A stretch of 64,000 bases of DNA. It comes from Dryas octopetala. Taxonomy: Eukaryota > Streptophyta > Magnoliopsida > Rosales > Rosaceae. Below are positions 9,346 to 20,965 of this stretch, piece by piece (the stretch's first letter is position 1; every line of letters begins with the position of its first letter). The notes under the pieces were generated by a model. The model searched no databases and was not told where the DNA came from. It saw nothing but the letters and a program-made list of their open reading frames with translations. The stretch covers positions 10,147,738 through 10,211,737 of the forward strand of contig OY992833.1 of NCBI GenBank assembly GCA_963921425.1, read 5' to 3'. Both the position numbers and the translations under genes were made by a program.

Positions 9346-12117
9346 TGTAACACCCTGAATTTTCGGCTTATGTTAATTTTTCTACTTAAACTTTTTAACC
9401 TGTTTTTAAGGTTTGTTTAAAGGAATTGAAATTTTTCTTAACTTTGTTTTGACTAACCAAGACCTTTGATTGTGGTTCTAGAGTTTAGTTTCTTTAAAGT
9501 GAATTTTAGGGAAAGGAAATTCAAGAGTTTGGTGATTATTTTATTTATTTTTATTTTTAAATTATGAGAGGAGGATTTTTCATAATTTTTCTAGAAGTGA
9601 TTTAAGTATTTTTAGGCTATAGGAAATTAGTACTCATTGTTACGAGTGCGTACGATTTTTCGGGGAATTATTTGGAGTCCTGAGCTATTTTTTGTAAATT
9701 TCTGAAGTTGGAGAAATTAAGAAAATATGAAAAAAGAAAAAGGAATTGCTGCCTGGGCACACAGCCACCCACGTGGCGAGCTGCCATTCGCCCAGCCAGG
9801 CTGACGCGTCGCCAGCAGGTGCTGACCAAGCGCACTCACGGAAGCGTACGCTGCTTTACACAGAAGTGAGGCCTGAGATCTAATCTTGTTCATCGAAGCT
9901 CATTAAACACCTTCAATCCTGGCCGTCCATTTTGATTGAAGAACCGGTCAAGCCCAGCTCCACTGTTTGACCCGTGTGTCTTGGAAATGGAGCGACCTGG
10001 TTCTTTTCATCTCTACAAACGGGCAACCCGTCGGGTATTTGTGACCTAATTCGAGTTTTGTGTGTTTTTAACACTTTTGTGCATCCTATCCCACATTGGA
10101 AAATTAAAGAAACTTCTCACCCTCAAGTGCCTATAAATAGAGACCTTTGTACCTCATTTTCACTTGCACCACCAAGTGAAGTTAGAGTTACTCCTTGGTT
10201 CTTTGAGAGTCTCTCTAAGAAAAGACATACCAAAAGGGAAGAAAATTCTAATAGTTTAAAAGTTTTTTTTTTTTAGAGCTTGGCAAGGAGGAGGAGTTCC
10301 TATGAGTGGAGTCTAGCTTTGGAGGTCTACAACCGGCTAAGTGTTTTATTTATTTTTCTGCTTTATTTATTTTTTTAAGCTTTAATATTAGGTTGCATTC
10401 TTAGATTAATTAAGTAGGATTTATTTATTAATTAAGCATGCCTAGGTTTATTTTGAAGATTTAATTGCTTAATTTATTTGGTTAATTAATTAAGCATGAT
10501 TAGTTGTAACCTTAATTTTGAGATTTAATTAAGGCTAATAATTTGTTAGGTTTAACAAGTCCTTTAGTAGAGATTAAATTTGATTTAAGGTATTATTCAA
10601 GCTTGATTAAATAGTGGAATATTTTGGAGAAATGCTAATTAATTAAATACTTGGATAATATTTAGGTTTGATTTATTCTAACCTCAATTAATTTGTGGAA
10701 TTGCTTTGAACTAAAACAATTAGTCAAGTGGTTTGACTTTAAGATAAAACTTGAAACCTAAAAACCCTAAAGAATAGAGTTTAGTCCACTTAGGACTAGA
10801 GTCTTTAGAAACGTGTGACCTAAAAGGGAGGGGTCATAACGAGATTGTGTTGAACTTAACTTTTGACTAAGTTGTCATATTGTCAGACATTAGGAACACC
10901 AGTTACCGAAGGTTTTCTTTATGACGTGACAATAAGGCGATGGATCCGAGACGGATGACGATGCATAGGTTATGTAAAAGAATAAGTGAAAAGCATTGGA
11001 TTCCAGGTAGGGAGATTTATCTTACATTCCTGACTATGGACTTTGTGTGTGTTTGTGTTCTTAAATTATTATAACATGCTATGTTTGTATGATGAGTTTT
11101 AGAGTTAAGGTAGCCTCGTCGATGACCCTTGATTCAACAACCTAAACATTCTAAAAGAATTGATATGTACATTATGGAGAGTTTAGCCAAGCTAATACGT
11201 GGCTACGTGGGCTTGTGTGAAACGAGGATTCATGATTGATCAAGTGGCAGTAAATACGGTTTCTCAATTGCGAGTTTATATTTCTGTTTATCATGACACT
11301 CTCACTATGGATGTTATTTCTTTTAATAGTTGGTCGTAGTTGTATCTAACTTGTATCGACTATCAGGTATGAATGATTGTTGTGAATTTGCATGTTTATA
11401 ATCATATTGTTGTAAAGCCAAGTCATAAATGTTATAAAAAGGATTTCAAATGAAAGATTTTAAAGAACTTGTTTTTTGGATGATTTAAGAATCTGACGGA
11501 AAAGGATTTTCACTATGTTTTTCACTGGCAAAGGTTTTGTGGTTTTCAAACTAGCCAGGGTCCCCTGAAGGGAAGCTATGATCGTATGAGATGCTTACCC
11601 GCTACATTATTTTTGTGTTCTTTGTTTATTTGATGTTTTTATAGGAACGAGCATGATAAAGGACGAACTTGGATGAGGGTCGAGCAGAATAGCATCTTGA
11701 GACTTGTCAACTTCCTAGATTTAATTGGTGATGTCATTTAATTGTTTTTTAGTATCGAGTATGTTTTGAATGATTTTCCTCCATTGTTTGGAGATAGTTT
11801 TGAGTTATTTATTTTGATTATACATTTGCCTAGCTTTGAAACCTTTATTCTATGCTTGCCATGTATTTTTAATTTATTTAATTCTTCAAGGTTGCAATGA
11901 ACTACCGTAATCTTGGAGGTTGGTTTTATAAAGAAGTCTTATTTATATTTCACATGTTTTCCGTTATTTATTATCTTTGATTCAACCCGTATTAAACCCA
12001 AAAAGCTTAACCCGCCTTAAGTATCTTAGAGGATTAATACTTGATTTAATGGTATTAATTCTTCAGGGCATTCAAGGTAGGTACCTCTATTGCATACTCA
12101 CGATTTGGGGTGTGACA
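9346..12117 (+). mobile_element. Solo LTR, 2.77 kb, complete
   Basis: The element begins TGTAACACCCTGAATTTTCG and ends GGGGTGTGACA, so it has TG...CA ends. It is flanked by GGATG at 9341-9345 and 12118-12122, a perfect 5-bp target duplication. TATAAATAG at 10132-10140 fits the promoter of an LTR, which puts U3 at about 9346-10160. No gag, pol, primer-binding site or second LTR is present between the duplications, so it is a solo LTR left by recombination. Diverged copies lie at 25968 and 37843 in the opposite orientation. The family is probably Ty3-gypsy by its ends and large LTR; this is inference. Confidence 0.8.
10132..10140 (+). promoter_or_regulatory. TATA box of the solo LTR
   Basis: TATAAATAG about 790 bp into the LTR. 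The same motif is in the reverse-oriented copy at 40541-40550, so it is conserved in the family. It probably drove transcription of the parental retrotransposon. Activity here is unknown. Confidence 0.6.
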
Positions 12118-12215
12118 GGATGTGACTTCATAAGGTTGAATTGTGTGTTTTATGTTGGTTTCATTAGTTTTTGATATGTTTATGTAAAAAAGACAAGGTA
12201 TATCTATAAGTATTA

Positions 12216-12645
12216 TTTTGGGTTAATAATACCTCAAGTTTACTTATAATTTCAATTACTTGCATACCTCTTGTTTCAAATCTTCCAATGTCATATCTCA
12301 TCTTTCCAATTAGTTGCAATGTTATAACTCCGTCAGTATAACCGTTAATGAATCTGTTAAGTGCTGTCATGGCAAGGGTTAATTTCAGTTCAATACCTCA
12401 AGTTTATTTAGAATTTCAATTTCATACCTCTTTTTTAAAATCTTTCATTGTCATACCTCATCTTTTTTCCAATTTGTTGCAATGTCATACCTCTGTTAGT
12501 ATGACCATTAAGGAATCCATTAAGTGCTGACGTGACTTTTACAGGTCCCACTATTTTTATGACATGGCACTTACGTGTCAACTAAAGAATGGGTTCTCAC
12601 AAAAAAATTGCCATGTCAATTCTGATTGGATGCCACGTGATCTGA
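12216..12645. repeat. Interspersed repeat with two internal direct repeats
   Basis: Two related blocks (about 12228-12360 and 12390-12530) each read AATACCTCAAGTTTA...AATTTCAAT...CATACCTC...TCATACCTCATCTTTT...GTTGCAATG...GTTAGTATGACCATTAA. It resembles the low-complexity AATTACACCTACACC-type MITEs elsewhere in the window, but is head-to-tail rather than inverted. The boundaries are uncertain and there is no coding content. Confidence 0.5.
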
Positions 12646-12699
12646 GAAGGAAAAAACTAATTTCATAAGTTTTTCTCATATCAAATTCAAATAATTTAT

Positions 12700-13060
12700 G
12701 ATGTAATAACTACTTTAGGAGAATAGATATCACATCATCCTATATCGGTTTTTCGAGGGTTTAGATATATATATCAGTGAATCACTTTATGTATGCACAT
12801 TTTTGTAGTAGTGTAGGCCCTACTTCAAAGATCATCATTACAAAAAATCAACCATATCGAAAATCAATCTATCATCTAATTGTGATCAAATAAATAGACG
12901 AACACTATTTTCAATAAAAGCAGAGAAATAGTTGTTATTATAATCAAATGATTACATGACTTCCGATTTTGGAGATTTTTTACAAAGATGATCTTTGAAA
13001 TGGCCTATAAAAATGAACTATTCGGGTTATGAGATTACATCGTGTGGTAGGTTCAAAAAA
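12700..13060. mobile_element. Foldback MITE remnant with shared core
   Basis: Contains AAAGATCATCATTACAAAAAATCAACCATATCGAAAATC near 12817-12860 and an approximate reverse complement near 12945-13000 (TCCGATTTTGG...ATTTTTTACAAAGATGATCTTTGAA). This is the inverted core shared with several other foldback elements in the window. The outer ends were not resolved. Confidence 0.5.
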
Positions 13061-14229
13061 ATGGTTAGCTTCCTATTAACTTGCTAACCAATAAGTTTTA
13101 GAACATTTTTTACTAAATAGATATCAAAAATAAGACTCAATAGATACTTAGCCAACTACTAGTAAGTATGTGGGTTTTCTTTTTGTCTTGTTTTACTAGC
13201 AAATGTTGTTAATTAGTCGTTGTTTTTTTAAGGGAAGTACTTTTGATTTTTATTTATTTTTTATTTTACATATTAGTCTTTTCAGGATTTCATCTCATAT
13301 TGATTAAATTGTCTTTCTTTAAGATTTCAATAAGCAAACAATATTTTTGGGTTTTGAAAATCCAACCAAAAAACCTTATAGTTAAAATATCATAGTATAT
13401 TTAGGACTTCGAGTTTCCTACATATCCGTGGGGGTGACTCTTTAAAGATTTACCTAATAAAGAAAAGTGCCCCTATATTCAACCAGATAATGACTTCAAC
13501 TCTGTCTATTTAAATTTTGGGAGATATTTCTTTTTAAAAATTGAGACTATTGTCAAATTAAGTTAATTTAATTAATTTTGAATAAATAAAGTTGAATTTT
13601 TCTGCTTAATTAAATTGAGGCTATAAGTTGGTTAATAAATGAATCTAATTATTTGATTACAACCACTCCATTAAGTACCAAACGAAGAGATGTCTAAGGT
13701 CAGTACTTGTGTTGTGCTAAGTTGGCTAAGGGTAAATTGGGCCAAGAGCTCCCATAGCGTCTTTGGACTGACATGGTCATGTTGTAGGTCCTTAATTGGT
13801 CAGCATTCATACTTAATCAGAATGATGATTGAGTAGAAACCCATTGGGTTCTAGAAACCAAACTGTTACTAGAAGTTTGTGGAATGATTGAACTTTACGA
13901 GGCAAGTCATCCCCATATCCAAGAACCTAGGAATCCTAGAAATCGAGGTAGTGCCCCATCTTATGTTCTGAAAACCCAGACCCAACAGTGGTAAGGTTAG
14001 AGAGCTAATGGAAGTTAATATTGAAAGTAACCGTAATTGTGGTAGGGACTCCAATTATCCAAAAGGTGAACAAGTGGACATTGGACAAGCTATAAGTTGG
14101 ATTTGGATTTCATGGTGGGATCTGGCTAAGCATTGGACTCCAAGTCTCACACTTTGTCCAAAGACCCATTTTTTTTCATTTACTATGTTAGTAAATATTG
14201 AGGCATGATTGCATTTTTTTTTATTGCCA
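13061..14229. other. Intergenic, no recognised content
   Basis: No domain, TIR or long repeat could be supported. It may be the eroded upstream part (LTR and leader) of the copia remnant that follows, but no PBS or LTR end was found. Confidence 0.3.
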
Positions 14230-14480
14230 TATAGTAAATATTGAAGTTCCTCAATTATTTATAATTAAGGACCCAAAGTTCCTTATTTCTCATCATTATA
14301 GGAACCTGAAGTTCCTTACATTTATCATATGATCAATTAGAACCTAAAGTTCCCGACCATGATTCATTTGAAGACTTGAAGTTCTAAATTGAACTACATA
14401 AAACCATAAATCTAAAGTGTTAGAGATATATTAATATGAACATAAGGTTCATGGATCCTAATATTATGAACTTGAAGTTT
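14230..14480 (+). repeat. Degenerate ACCTGAAGTTCC repeat array
   Basis: Words such as GAAGTTCCT, AAAGTTCCTT, ACCTGAAGTTCC, ACCTAAAGTTCC, ACTTGAAGTTCT and ACTTGAAGTTTT recur roughly every 30-50 bp. GAA..TTC is itself palindromic. The array directly precedes the copia gag remnant and may be its leader. Confidence 0.5.
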
Positions 14481-14529
14481 TATAATTTATATGCTTATTG
14501 TTTATCTAATGGATCCAAATATATGGTTT

Positions 14530-15960
14530 TTAAAAAATGTCAAATATGGCAAAGCACGAGTTCATTGAAATTGATATTATGAGAAGAAATATCTTTCATG
14601 AGTCCTCAATGTGAAGATTCATTTGGAAGCTAGGAACCTCAAAGACTTTATTAAGAAGGGCAATGGCGCATCCTAGAAGGATTGTGCAACTATGATCGAT
14701 TTTTCTCCACACCACATCCATAAGAGGTTGAAAATCAAATACACAATTGATAAAGATCCATGAGCTCTATGAAAATATTTGAAAGGGCATTATGATCACC
14801 AAAGAACTATGATCCTCCCCACGATCAATCAACTCATAAAGACATTAGGAAACTATGTTTCATTCCTCGAATGTTGTGCTACAGCAACAACATCAAGAGG
14901 ACAAATTCAAGAATATTATGATTTAATTGCATGTCTTTATGTTGTTGAGCAAAGTAATGAGATCTTAAGGAAAAATCGATCATGATCCCATCCAACTAGA
15001 TTTGCATCATCCCCTGAAGTGAATGACACTGTATTTCATGGCTATACTCATGGGTAGAGGGGTCAACGGGTCGGGCCGGCCCGAGCACGACACAACATGG
15101 CACGATTAAATGGGTTGGGCCGAGCCGAAGTTTTTAGCCCATCGGGCACGGCACGGTCCGGCACGAGCACGACACGGACCAAGCACGGCACGAGCACGGG
15201 AACAAAATTGGCCTGAATTAGGCATGACTCTTTTAACATTGTTTTTTATATTTTTAGAGAACTTTTCAACAAAAATATTCAATGTTCATGAAAAATAATG
15301 TTAATATTTAATTATAAATAAGAAAAAAATATCATAAGATTAGATTTATCACCCTAAAAAATAAAAATAAAAAAAGGTATGTGGGTTGGCCCATTTAAGG
15401 CATGGCACGAGCACGAATGGCCCACGGGCCGTGGGACGTGCCGGGCTTTAGGTCTTAACTATATGAGCCGGCCCGAGCAAGGCACGAAAGCACGTTGGGC
15501 TCAACTTAAACGGGTTGGGCTGGGTCGAGCTGGCCCGTTTTACATCTCTATTCATGAGCATGGACGAGGATATGTGTGTGGATGTGGTCACCATAATAGT
15601 TTAAACCATGGTGCTCATAATAATTTGGGTCCTAGAACTACCCAAAAAGCACAAAAGTGAAATGATGACAATCAAGACAAAGAGAAAGCTCAACAAGCAA
15701 AACATCCAATAATTTTGCTAATGTTTGTCATGGGTGTGGTGTAAGTAGGCATTGGTCATATGGTTGTTGTGCACTCGACACATAGTGGATCTTTACCAAG
15801 CCTAACTAAAAGAAAAGGAGATAAAATTGTGGAAAAACAAAATGTATTCACCAATTTGATCCTATGGACATAGAAGATCAATCTTTTGTGTGGACATAGC
15901 CCATCTTGAGTTTCGAGATTCTTTTGTGTACATTGATTGAAAATCTTTTGGTCCATTAAT
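14530..15960 (+). pseudogene. Decayed Ty1-copia gag (UBN2-type) with zinc knuckle
   Basis: With stops and frameshifts, the plus strand reads VKIHLEARNLKDFIKKGN (from about 14612), then HHIHKRLKIKYTIDKD, LKGHYDHQRTMILPT (14776 on), LIACLYVVEQSNEILRKN (to about 14980) and NVCHGCGVSRHWSYGC at about 15720-15768. The last is a C-x2-C-x4-H-x4-C zinc knuckle, followed by a shifted H-V-D-L-Y-Q-A block. This is the order of the UBN2-type gag of plant copia elements. Several in-frame stops (15786 for example) make it non-functional. It is interrupted by the hAT-type MITE at 15055-15550. No protease, integrase or reverse transcriptase was recognised downstream. Confidence 0.75.
15055..15550. mobile_element. 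hAT-type MITE nested in the copia gag
   Basis: The element starts TAGAGGGGTCAACGGGTCGG and its right end, reversed, starts TAGAGATGTAAAACGGGCCA. The flanks are CTCATGGG (15047-15054) and TTCATGAG (15551-15558), an 8-bp target duplication with two differences. Both ends are GC-rich with repeated GGCACGAGCACG words; the centre (about 15230-15375) is AT-rich. Ends and duplication length fit the hAT superfamily. The open frames inside are not coding. Confidence 0.7.
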
Positions 15961-16700
15961 TAGAAATGTTACTGTCCACCCTTATTGAGAATTGATTGGC
16001 ATAAATGCAAATGATTGATGTGAAGATATTTGTCTTAGCTTATATGAATTAAAGCTAATTAATACCATATCCGGTTCTAAAGATCTTATTGAAGAGTCTG
16101 AACGAGCCTATATTATGTTACATAATATTATGTACATTTGCATGCTTATGGTGAAAATAATATTTGGAGAAATTTTTTGTTTTCTCATATGGCCGGGTTG
16201 TATCATTCAAGGGTTGGATTTACATGAGTGACAAGTGAGGGACAATACATTCAAGGGTTGGATTTACTTCAATGCATTGAATGCGTTGTCTAATTCACTT
16301 GTCCTTCATTTTCAGTGAGCTAGACTGCTTGTATATAAATGCACAGTTCTTCTCTTAAGCGAACATCCGCAAATTACTTTTTCAGGGATACTATCATACT
16401 AGGCTCCGAGTGCTCGACACTGATTTCTCAACTTTATGATAGATTTTAACTCTAAGAAAATCTCAAATTTAAAACCTAACATTCAACATTCACAAGCCTC
16501 ATTCTACACCCTAGGAGGGTATCGGATGAATCCGTACCTTATGCCCTCAAAAACAGGCGGAAGAAGCAGTACTGAGTGTTGAAAGTAGTGCTTGGCTATT
16601 AAAAAAAAACATTGTCGAGTGCTCGGTGCTGGATATGTAAAAAAATAAAAAATAGTAGACTCATCGGCCCTAGAGAAAAATTCTATAAATACATATATAT
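15961..16700. other. Intergenic, with a short direct repeat
   Basis: CATTCAAGGGTTGGATTTAC occurs at about 16206 and 16248. It is followed by TGTATATAAATGCACAG near 16330, a TATA-like sequence perhaps from an LTR. Otherwise nothing is recognised; it may be the residue of the copia element upstream. Confidence 0.35.
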
Positions 16701-16704
16701 ATGT

Positions 16705-17095
16705 ATATACATAGGGGAAACTTATAGAGGGATCTCTTTTAATAAGAGTAAAAGGGATTACATGTGGCTCAAACCTTGATGTAATCTCAAGATCTAAACT
16801 GTCTATTTGTTAGATCATCATTGAACGATCATCCTTATAGAAAATCACCAAATTGGAAATCAGTAATTTAACTATGACCAAATAAATAGACGAGGACAAT
16901 ATTTCCGATCAACACTAAAATCATTACGATGATAATCAAATGGTGAAACAAGTTTTGATTTTATTGAATTTTTGCACAGATGATTCTTAAATGAGGATAT
17001 AACCTTAGACGTTTTGGATCATTGGACCACATTGTGAGCTGGTGTCAACCGTACAATCATTTTGCTTCTGACAAAAGATATCCCTCTTAATTGGG
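16705..17095. mobile_element. Foldback MITE with shared core
   Basis: The left end AGAGGGATCTCTTTTAATAAGAG pairs with the right end, reversed, AGAGGGATATCTTTTGTCAGAAG. Inside are GATCATCATTGAACGATCATCCTTATAGAAAATCACC near 16814 and an opposing arm near 16950-17000. TA- and CA-rich sequence on both sides hides the target duplication. Confidence 0.6.
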
Positions 17096-17230
17096 AAACC
17101 CATAAAGTCTCACAAAATTATATATACACACACACACGTGCATTATTGAAACTCACCGGGCCATGTAATGTGGTCTAATGATCCAACTTGTCTAAAAAAA
17201 ATTTTATCTCATTTTCCTTAATTTTTAGAT

Positions 17231-17437
17231 ATGTTAATAATTATAAACCCCCTAGTTAGAGAGAAAATCTCTCATAACCTCCACCCAAAATCTACATCTC
17301 CCATAACCCCCAATCTTACACTTAATATTTTCCTAAACCCAATAGTCAACTAATACCCAGCCAAGTTTGACTCCCCATCTTTTAATTTTCCAGTTTTACC
17401 CCTTTTCTTTGTTTTCATTTTCCATTTGTGTGTGCTC

Positions 17438-17477
<40 letters not shown>

Positions 17478-18167
17478 ATCAGTGTGCTCTATCTCCCCTG
17501 TGTGCTCTCTCTCCCTTCTGCCTCGATATGTGTATAAAAATTTACTACATTTATTAATTAAACAGTTTCAGTTCGTGAATAGTTTCAGTTCGTGAAACAT
17601 GAATTTTAAATGAATTTTGAATGAAATTATGGTCCTGAAATATGGTGAATCAAATTTGCAGGTAGAAACAGATCGAGGCAGTGGCGGATGTCGTATACTC
17701 GTCGCGTTTGAGGTGATCGGACGACGTTGTCTAGGGTTTTAGTTTCACTAAATTCAATTTCACTGAATTCAGTTTCAGTGCATTCAGTAAACTGAATTTG
17801 AATTTAATGAATGCAATGAAACTGAATTCACTGATATTGAATTCAGACTGAAACTGAATTTAGTCTCTAGTGAAACACTGAATTGATATATACTTGTTAT
17901 TTTTTGTCAAGTAAATGTGTAATTATTTTTTTTTCGGTACAAAATAATGGTGTAATTATTTTTTTATTTTAGTTAATAATAATGTAAAATTATATTTTTT
18001 TAGTGTAACTGAATTTCTAAAATTCAGTTTCACTGATCCACGTCAGAGAGCGTCAGCGCACGCGTCAGAAGGGTAAAAAAGGTATTATAAGTTTTTGGAG
18101 AGTTTCTAGATGGGTGGGGATTTAGGAAAAGTTTTAGGTTGGTTAGAGGGTTTAAAATTACCCACTA
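17231..18167 (+). mobile_element. Mutator-like element, copy C (internally deleted)
   Basis: A 937-bp element starting ATGTTAATAATTATAAACCC and ending AAAATTACCCACTA, with imperfect inverted repeats of about 70 bp. The 9-bp TTTTTAGAT lies at 17222-17230 and 18168-18176. It matches copy B at both ends and in the AAACAGTTTCAGTTCGTGAA...GATCGGACGACGTTGT segment, but lacks the GC-rich central module present in A and B. The CT microsatellite near the left inverted repeat remains. No transposase is encoded. Confidence 0.85.
17436..17475. repeat. (CT)n microsatellite in copy C
   Basis: A CT repeat with one interruption, in the position homologous to the GA/CT tracts of copies A and B. Confidence 0.85.
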
Positions 18168-18296
18168 TTTTTAGATTATAAATTTTTAAGTAGTATTATT
18201 AATTACTACTACTAGTTCATATGATTTTCTACTAGTTAAAACATGGGTTATACATAATATATATATACATATATATACACATAATAAACATGTGTT

Positions 18297-18970
18297 TATT
18301 AAATATCATTTGCTTTTTTAATTAAATTGGTAGAGGATCAAATGTAAAAGGACAGTACTTGGGTCACCCCTAGGGGGTACCACTTAGTCACCCCCACCTC
18401 CAAAACTACTTGTTCGGCAGTACATACTCATGCTCGGAACCGTTCATTTTTTAAATCACCTATTAAAAAAATCAACTCAATCGGAAATCGTTTGGTTATA
18501 TATTTGTTATCGAATAAATAGATGATTTAGTTAATAAACCACTCTTTAAATACAAATTGTCCATTTACTCAATAATAATTATATAACCAAACGATTTCTG
18601 ATTGAGTTGATTTTTTTCAGAGATGATCGTTAATATTAAATATCATTTGCTTTTTTAATTAAATTGGTAGAGGATCAAATGTAAAAGGACAGTACTTGGG
18701 TCACCCCTAGGGGGTACCACTTAGTCACCCCCACCTCCAAAACTACTTGTTCGGCAGTACATACTCATGCTCGGAACCGTTCATTTTTTAAATCACCTAT
18801 TAAAAAAATCAACTCAATCGGAAATCGTTTGGTTATATATTTGTTATCGAATAAATAGATGATTTAGTTAATAAACCACTCTTTAAATACAAATTGTCCA
18901 TTTACTCAATAATAATTATATAACCAAACGATTTCTGATTGAGTTGATTTTTTTCAGAGATGATCGTTAA
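18297..18970. repeat. Perfect 337-bp tandem duplication
   Basis: 18297-18633 and 18634-18970 appear identical base for base on reading. Each unit has about 53 bp of DNA left of the MITE, including its 9-bp target duplication, and the left part of the MITE at 18687-19055. A TATTAAA word is present at all three junctions (18297, 18634, 18971), which fits slippage or unequal crossover at a short homology. The identity implies a recent event. Confidence 0.95.
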
Positions 18971-19055
18971 TATTAAAAAAATGAACAGTTTCAATTCTTA
19001 GCCTACACTACTTAACAAATAGTTTTAGGGGGTGGGGGTGACCAAAGTACTACCC
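18687..19055. mobile_element. Mutator-type foldback MITE, 369 bp
   Basis: Ends GGACAGTACTTGGGTCACCC and, reversed, GGGTAGTACTTTGGTCACCC. The target duplication AATGTAAAA is at 18678-18686 and 19056-19064, and once more at 18341-18349 because of the tandem duplication. Inside, a long inverted arm pair starts AATCAACTCAATCGGAAATC. A related full copy lies at 57759-58180. No coding capacity. Confidence 0.85.
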
Positions 19056-19373
19056 AATGTAAAATAGAATAAGATAAGATACTAATTAAATCAGATAAAC
19101 AATTTCACATGAAGTCAATTTCCCTAACCAACGTCATTTGGTGGAAAAATTATTTGGTGAGGGTAAAAACTAATGTTAATAATTATAAACCCCCTAGTTA
19201 GAGATAAAATCTTTCATAACCTCCACCCAAAATCTACCTCTCCTAAAACCCCAAATCTTACACTTAATATTTTCCTAAACCCCCTAGTCAACTAATACCC
19301 AGTCAAGTTTGACTCCCCATCTTTTAATTTTCCAGTTTTACCCTTTTTTTATTTTCATTTTCAATTTATGGGT

Positions 19374-19417
<44 letters not shown>
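19374..19417. repeat. (CT)n microsatellite in copy B
   Basis: A CT run of about 44 bp between the left inverted repeat and the GC-rich module of copy B. Confidence 0.95.
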
Positions 19418-19419
<2 letters not shown>

Positions 19420-20559
19420 ATCAGGTGCCTCTCTTCCCCTCTGTGTTCTCTCTTTCCCCGCTGCTGTCGCCGGCGCGTGCGCCACCGTCTGGCGACGATT
19501 GCCGGCGAGACCGGTCCCATCACACTCGCCTCTCCTTCCTCTTCCTCTCCTTGCCCTCCACTCTCCACGAAACATAACATCGACGCCGGATCGGTCTAGG
19601 CAAACCCGAGCTCCCTCGCCGGCGATCCATCAATTCCGGCGACGACGAGGTGTCGGACTGGTTGGGTTCTTCTCGCCTCTTCCTCCTCTATCTATCCATG
19701 GCCTTTTCTTACCCATAAAATCCACAGAAACCCAAATACAGCCCGATGTCCGATCGTCATCTCTGGCGGTGACTTCGAGATTCCGGCGACGTCACAGCCG
19801 CTCTCCACTTCCAGAAGCTTCCTCTCGACGTGGTGAGTGTGATGGTGGTCTCTGATTCTCCAACTGACCACCGTGGACGGTGAATCGACGCCGAGAAAGT
19901 CTGAGACTTATCGCCGCCGTTGCCGGCGATTCCGTCGGCGGATTGAAGTGGTTCTGGTCTCATTCTTCTCCCTTTGACAGTCTCTCTCTACTGGTATACA
20001 AATTTTGGTTCAATTGCATTGAAATTCAAAAGCCCTGATTTGAAAACCCTAATTTGAAATTGATTTGTGAATCTGTCTGTGAAATGTATAATTTGTGAAT
20101 CTGTTTTAATTGAATTTGTTATAAATCAGATAGAAATGTGGTTTTTAATTGATTTATAAGTATATACAAATTTACTTCATTTATTGATTAAACAGTTTCA
20201 GTTCGTGAAACATGAGTTTTAAATGAATTTTGAATGAAATTATGGTTTTGAAATATGATGAATCAAATTTGCAGGTAGAAACAGATCGAGGCAGTGGCGG
20301 CTGTCGTGTACTCGTCGCGCGTGAGGTGATCGGACGACGTTGTATTGTTGGCTACTCTTCATCTCAATGACTTGTTGTATTGTTTTTTTTTTTTTTTTGA
20401 TAAGGTTGCTGTGTTCTTTTTAGTGAAACGGAATTCAGTAAAGGTGTAACTGTTTTAGTGAAGTGTAATTGTTTTAGTAAAGGTGTAATTGTTTTTTAAT
20501 TAAGGTGTAATTGCATTTTAGTCGAGGTGTAATTGTTTCATCACTTAATTCAGTTTCAA

Positions 20560-20710
20560 TAAGTGAATTCATAACTGAATTCTTCAATTTAGTGTAACTG
20601 AATTTCTGAAATTCAGTTTCAGTGTAATTGAATTCTTGAAATTCAGTTTCAGTGTAACTGAATTTTTGAAATTCAGTTTTAGTGTAATGAAATTCAATTT
20701 CAGTGTTTAA
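20560..20710. repeat. Short palindromic GAATTTC/GAAATTC repeat array in copy B
   Basis: Units of about 36 bp, TGTAACTGAATTTCTGAAATTCAGTTTCAG and variants, repeat three to four times. Each contains an inverted pair around GAATT and GAAATTC. The same array occurs in copy A (3480-3600) and, rearranged, in copy C (17740-18030), so it is an ancestral part of the element. Confidence 0.75.
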
Positions 20711-20965
20711 TTTTAGTTTTAATGAAATATTGAGTTTTAGCAAAAACTTCAATTCCAGAAAAAAAAAAAAAAAAAAAAAAAAAACAGTTTCACCAAAATT
20801 CAATTACAGTGATGTCAGCACGTGTCAGTATGCGTCAGCGCGCGTCAGAGGGGTAATTTAGGATTATAAGTTTTAGGGGGTTTTGAAAGAGTTTCTAGAT
20901 GGGTGGGGGTTTAGACAAATTTTTTTGGTGATTAGGGTGTTTAAAATTAGGCACTATAAAAACTA

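Larger units (their letters stand above)
19173..20956 (+). mobile_element. Mutator-like element, copy B (1784 bp, with GC-rich cargo)
   Basis: Starts ATGTTAATAATTATAAACCC and ends AAAATTAGGCACTA, with the 9-bp TAAAAACTA at 19164-19172 and 20957-20965. The imperfect inverted repeats are about 70 bp. In order it holds the left inverted repeat, a CT microsatellite (19374-19417), a GC-rich module (about 19435-19985), an AT-rich linker, a conserved GATCGGACGACGTTGT segment, an array of TGAATTTCTGAAATTCAGTT-type repeats (20560-20710), a poly-A run and the right inverted repeat. The longest open frames in the module (for example 19499-19855) have Pro/Ser/Arg-rich products with no recognised domain. 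No transposase is present. The GC-rich module looks like captured host sequence, as in Pack-MULEs; this is inference. Confidence 0.85.
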
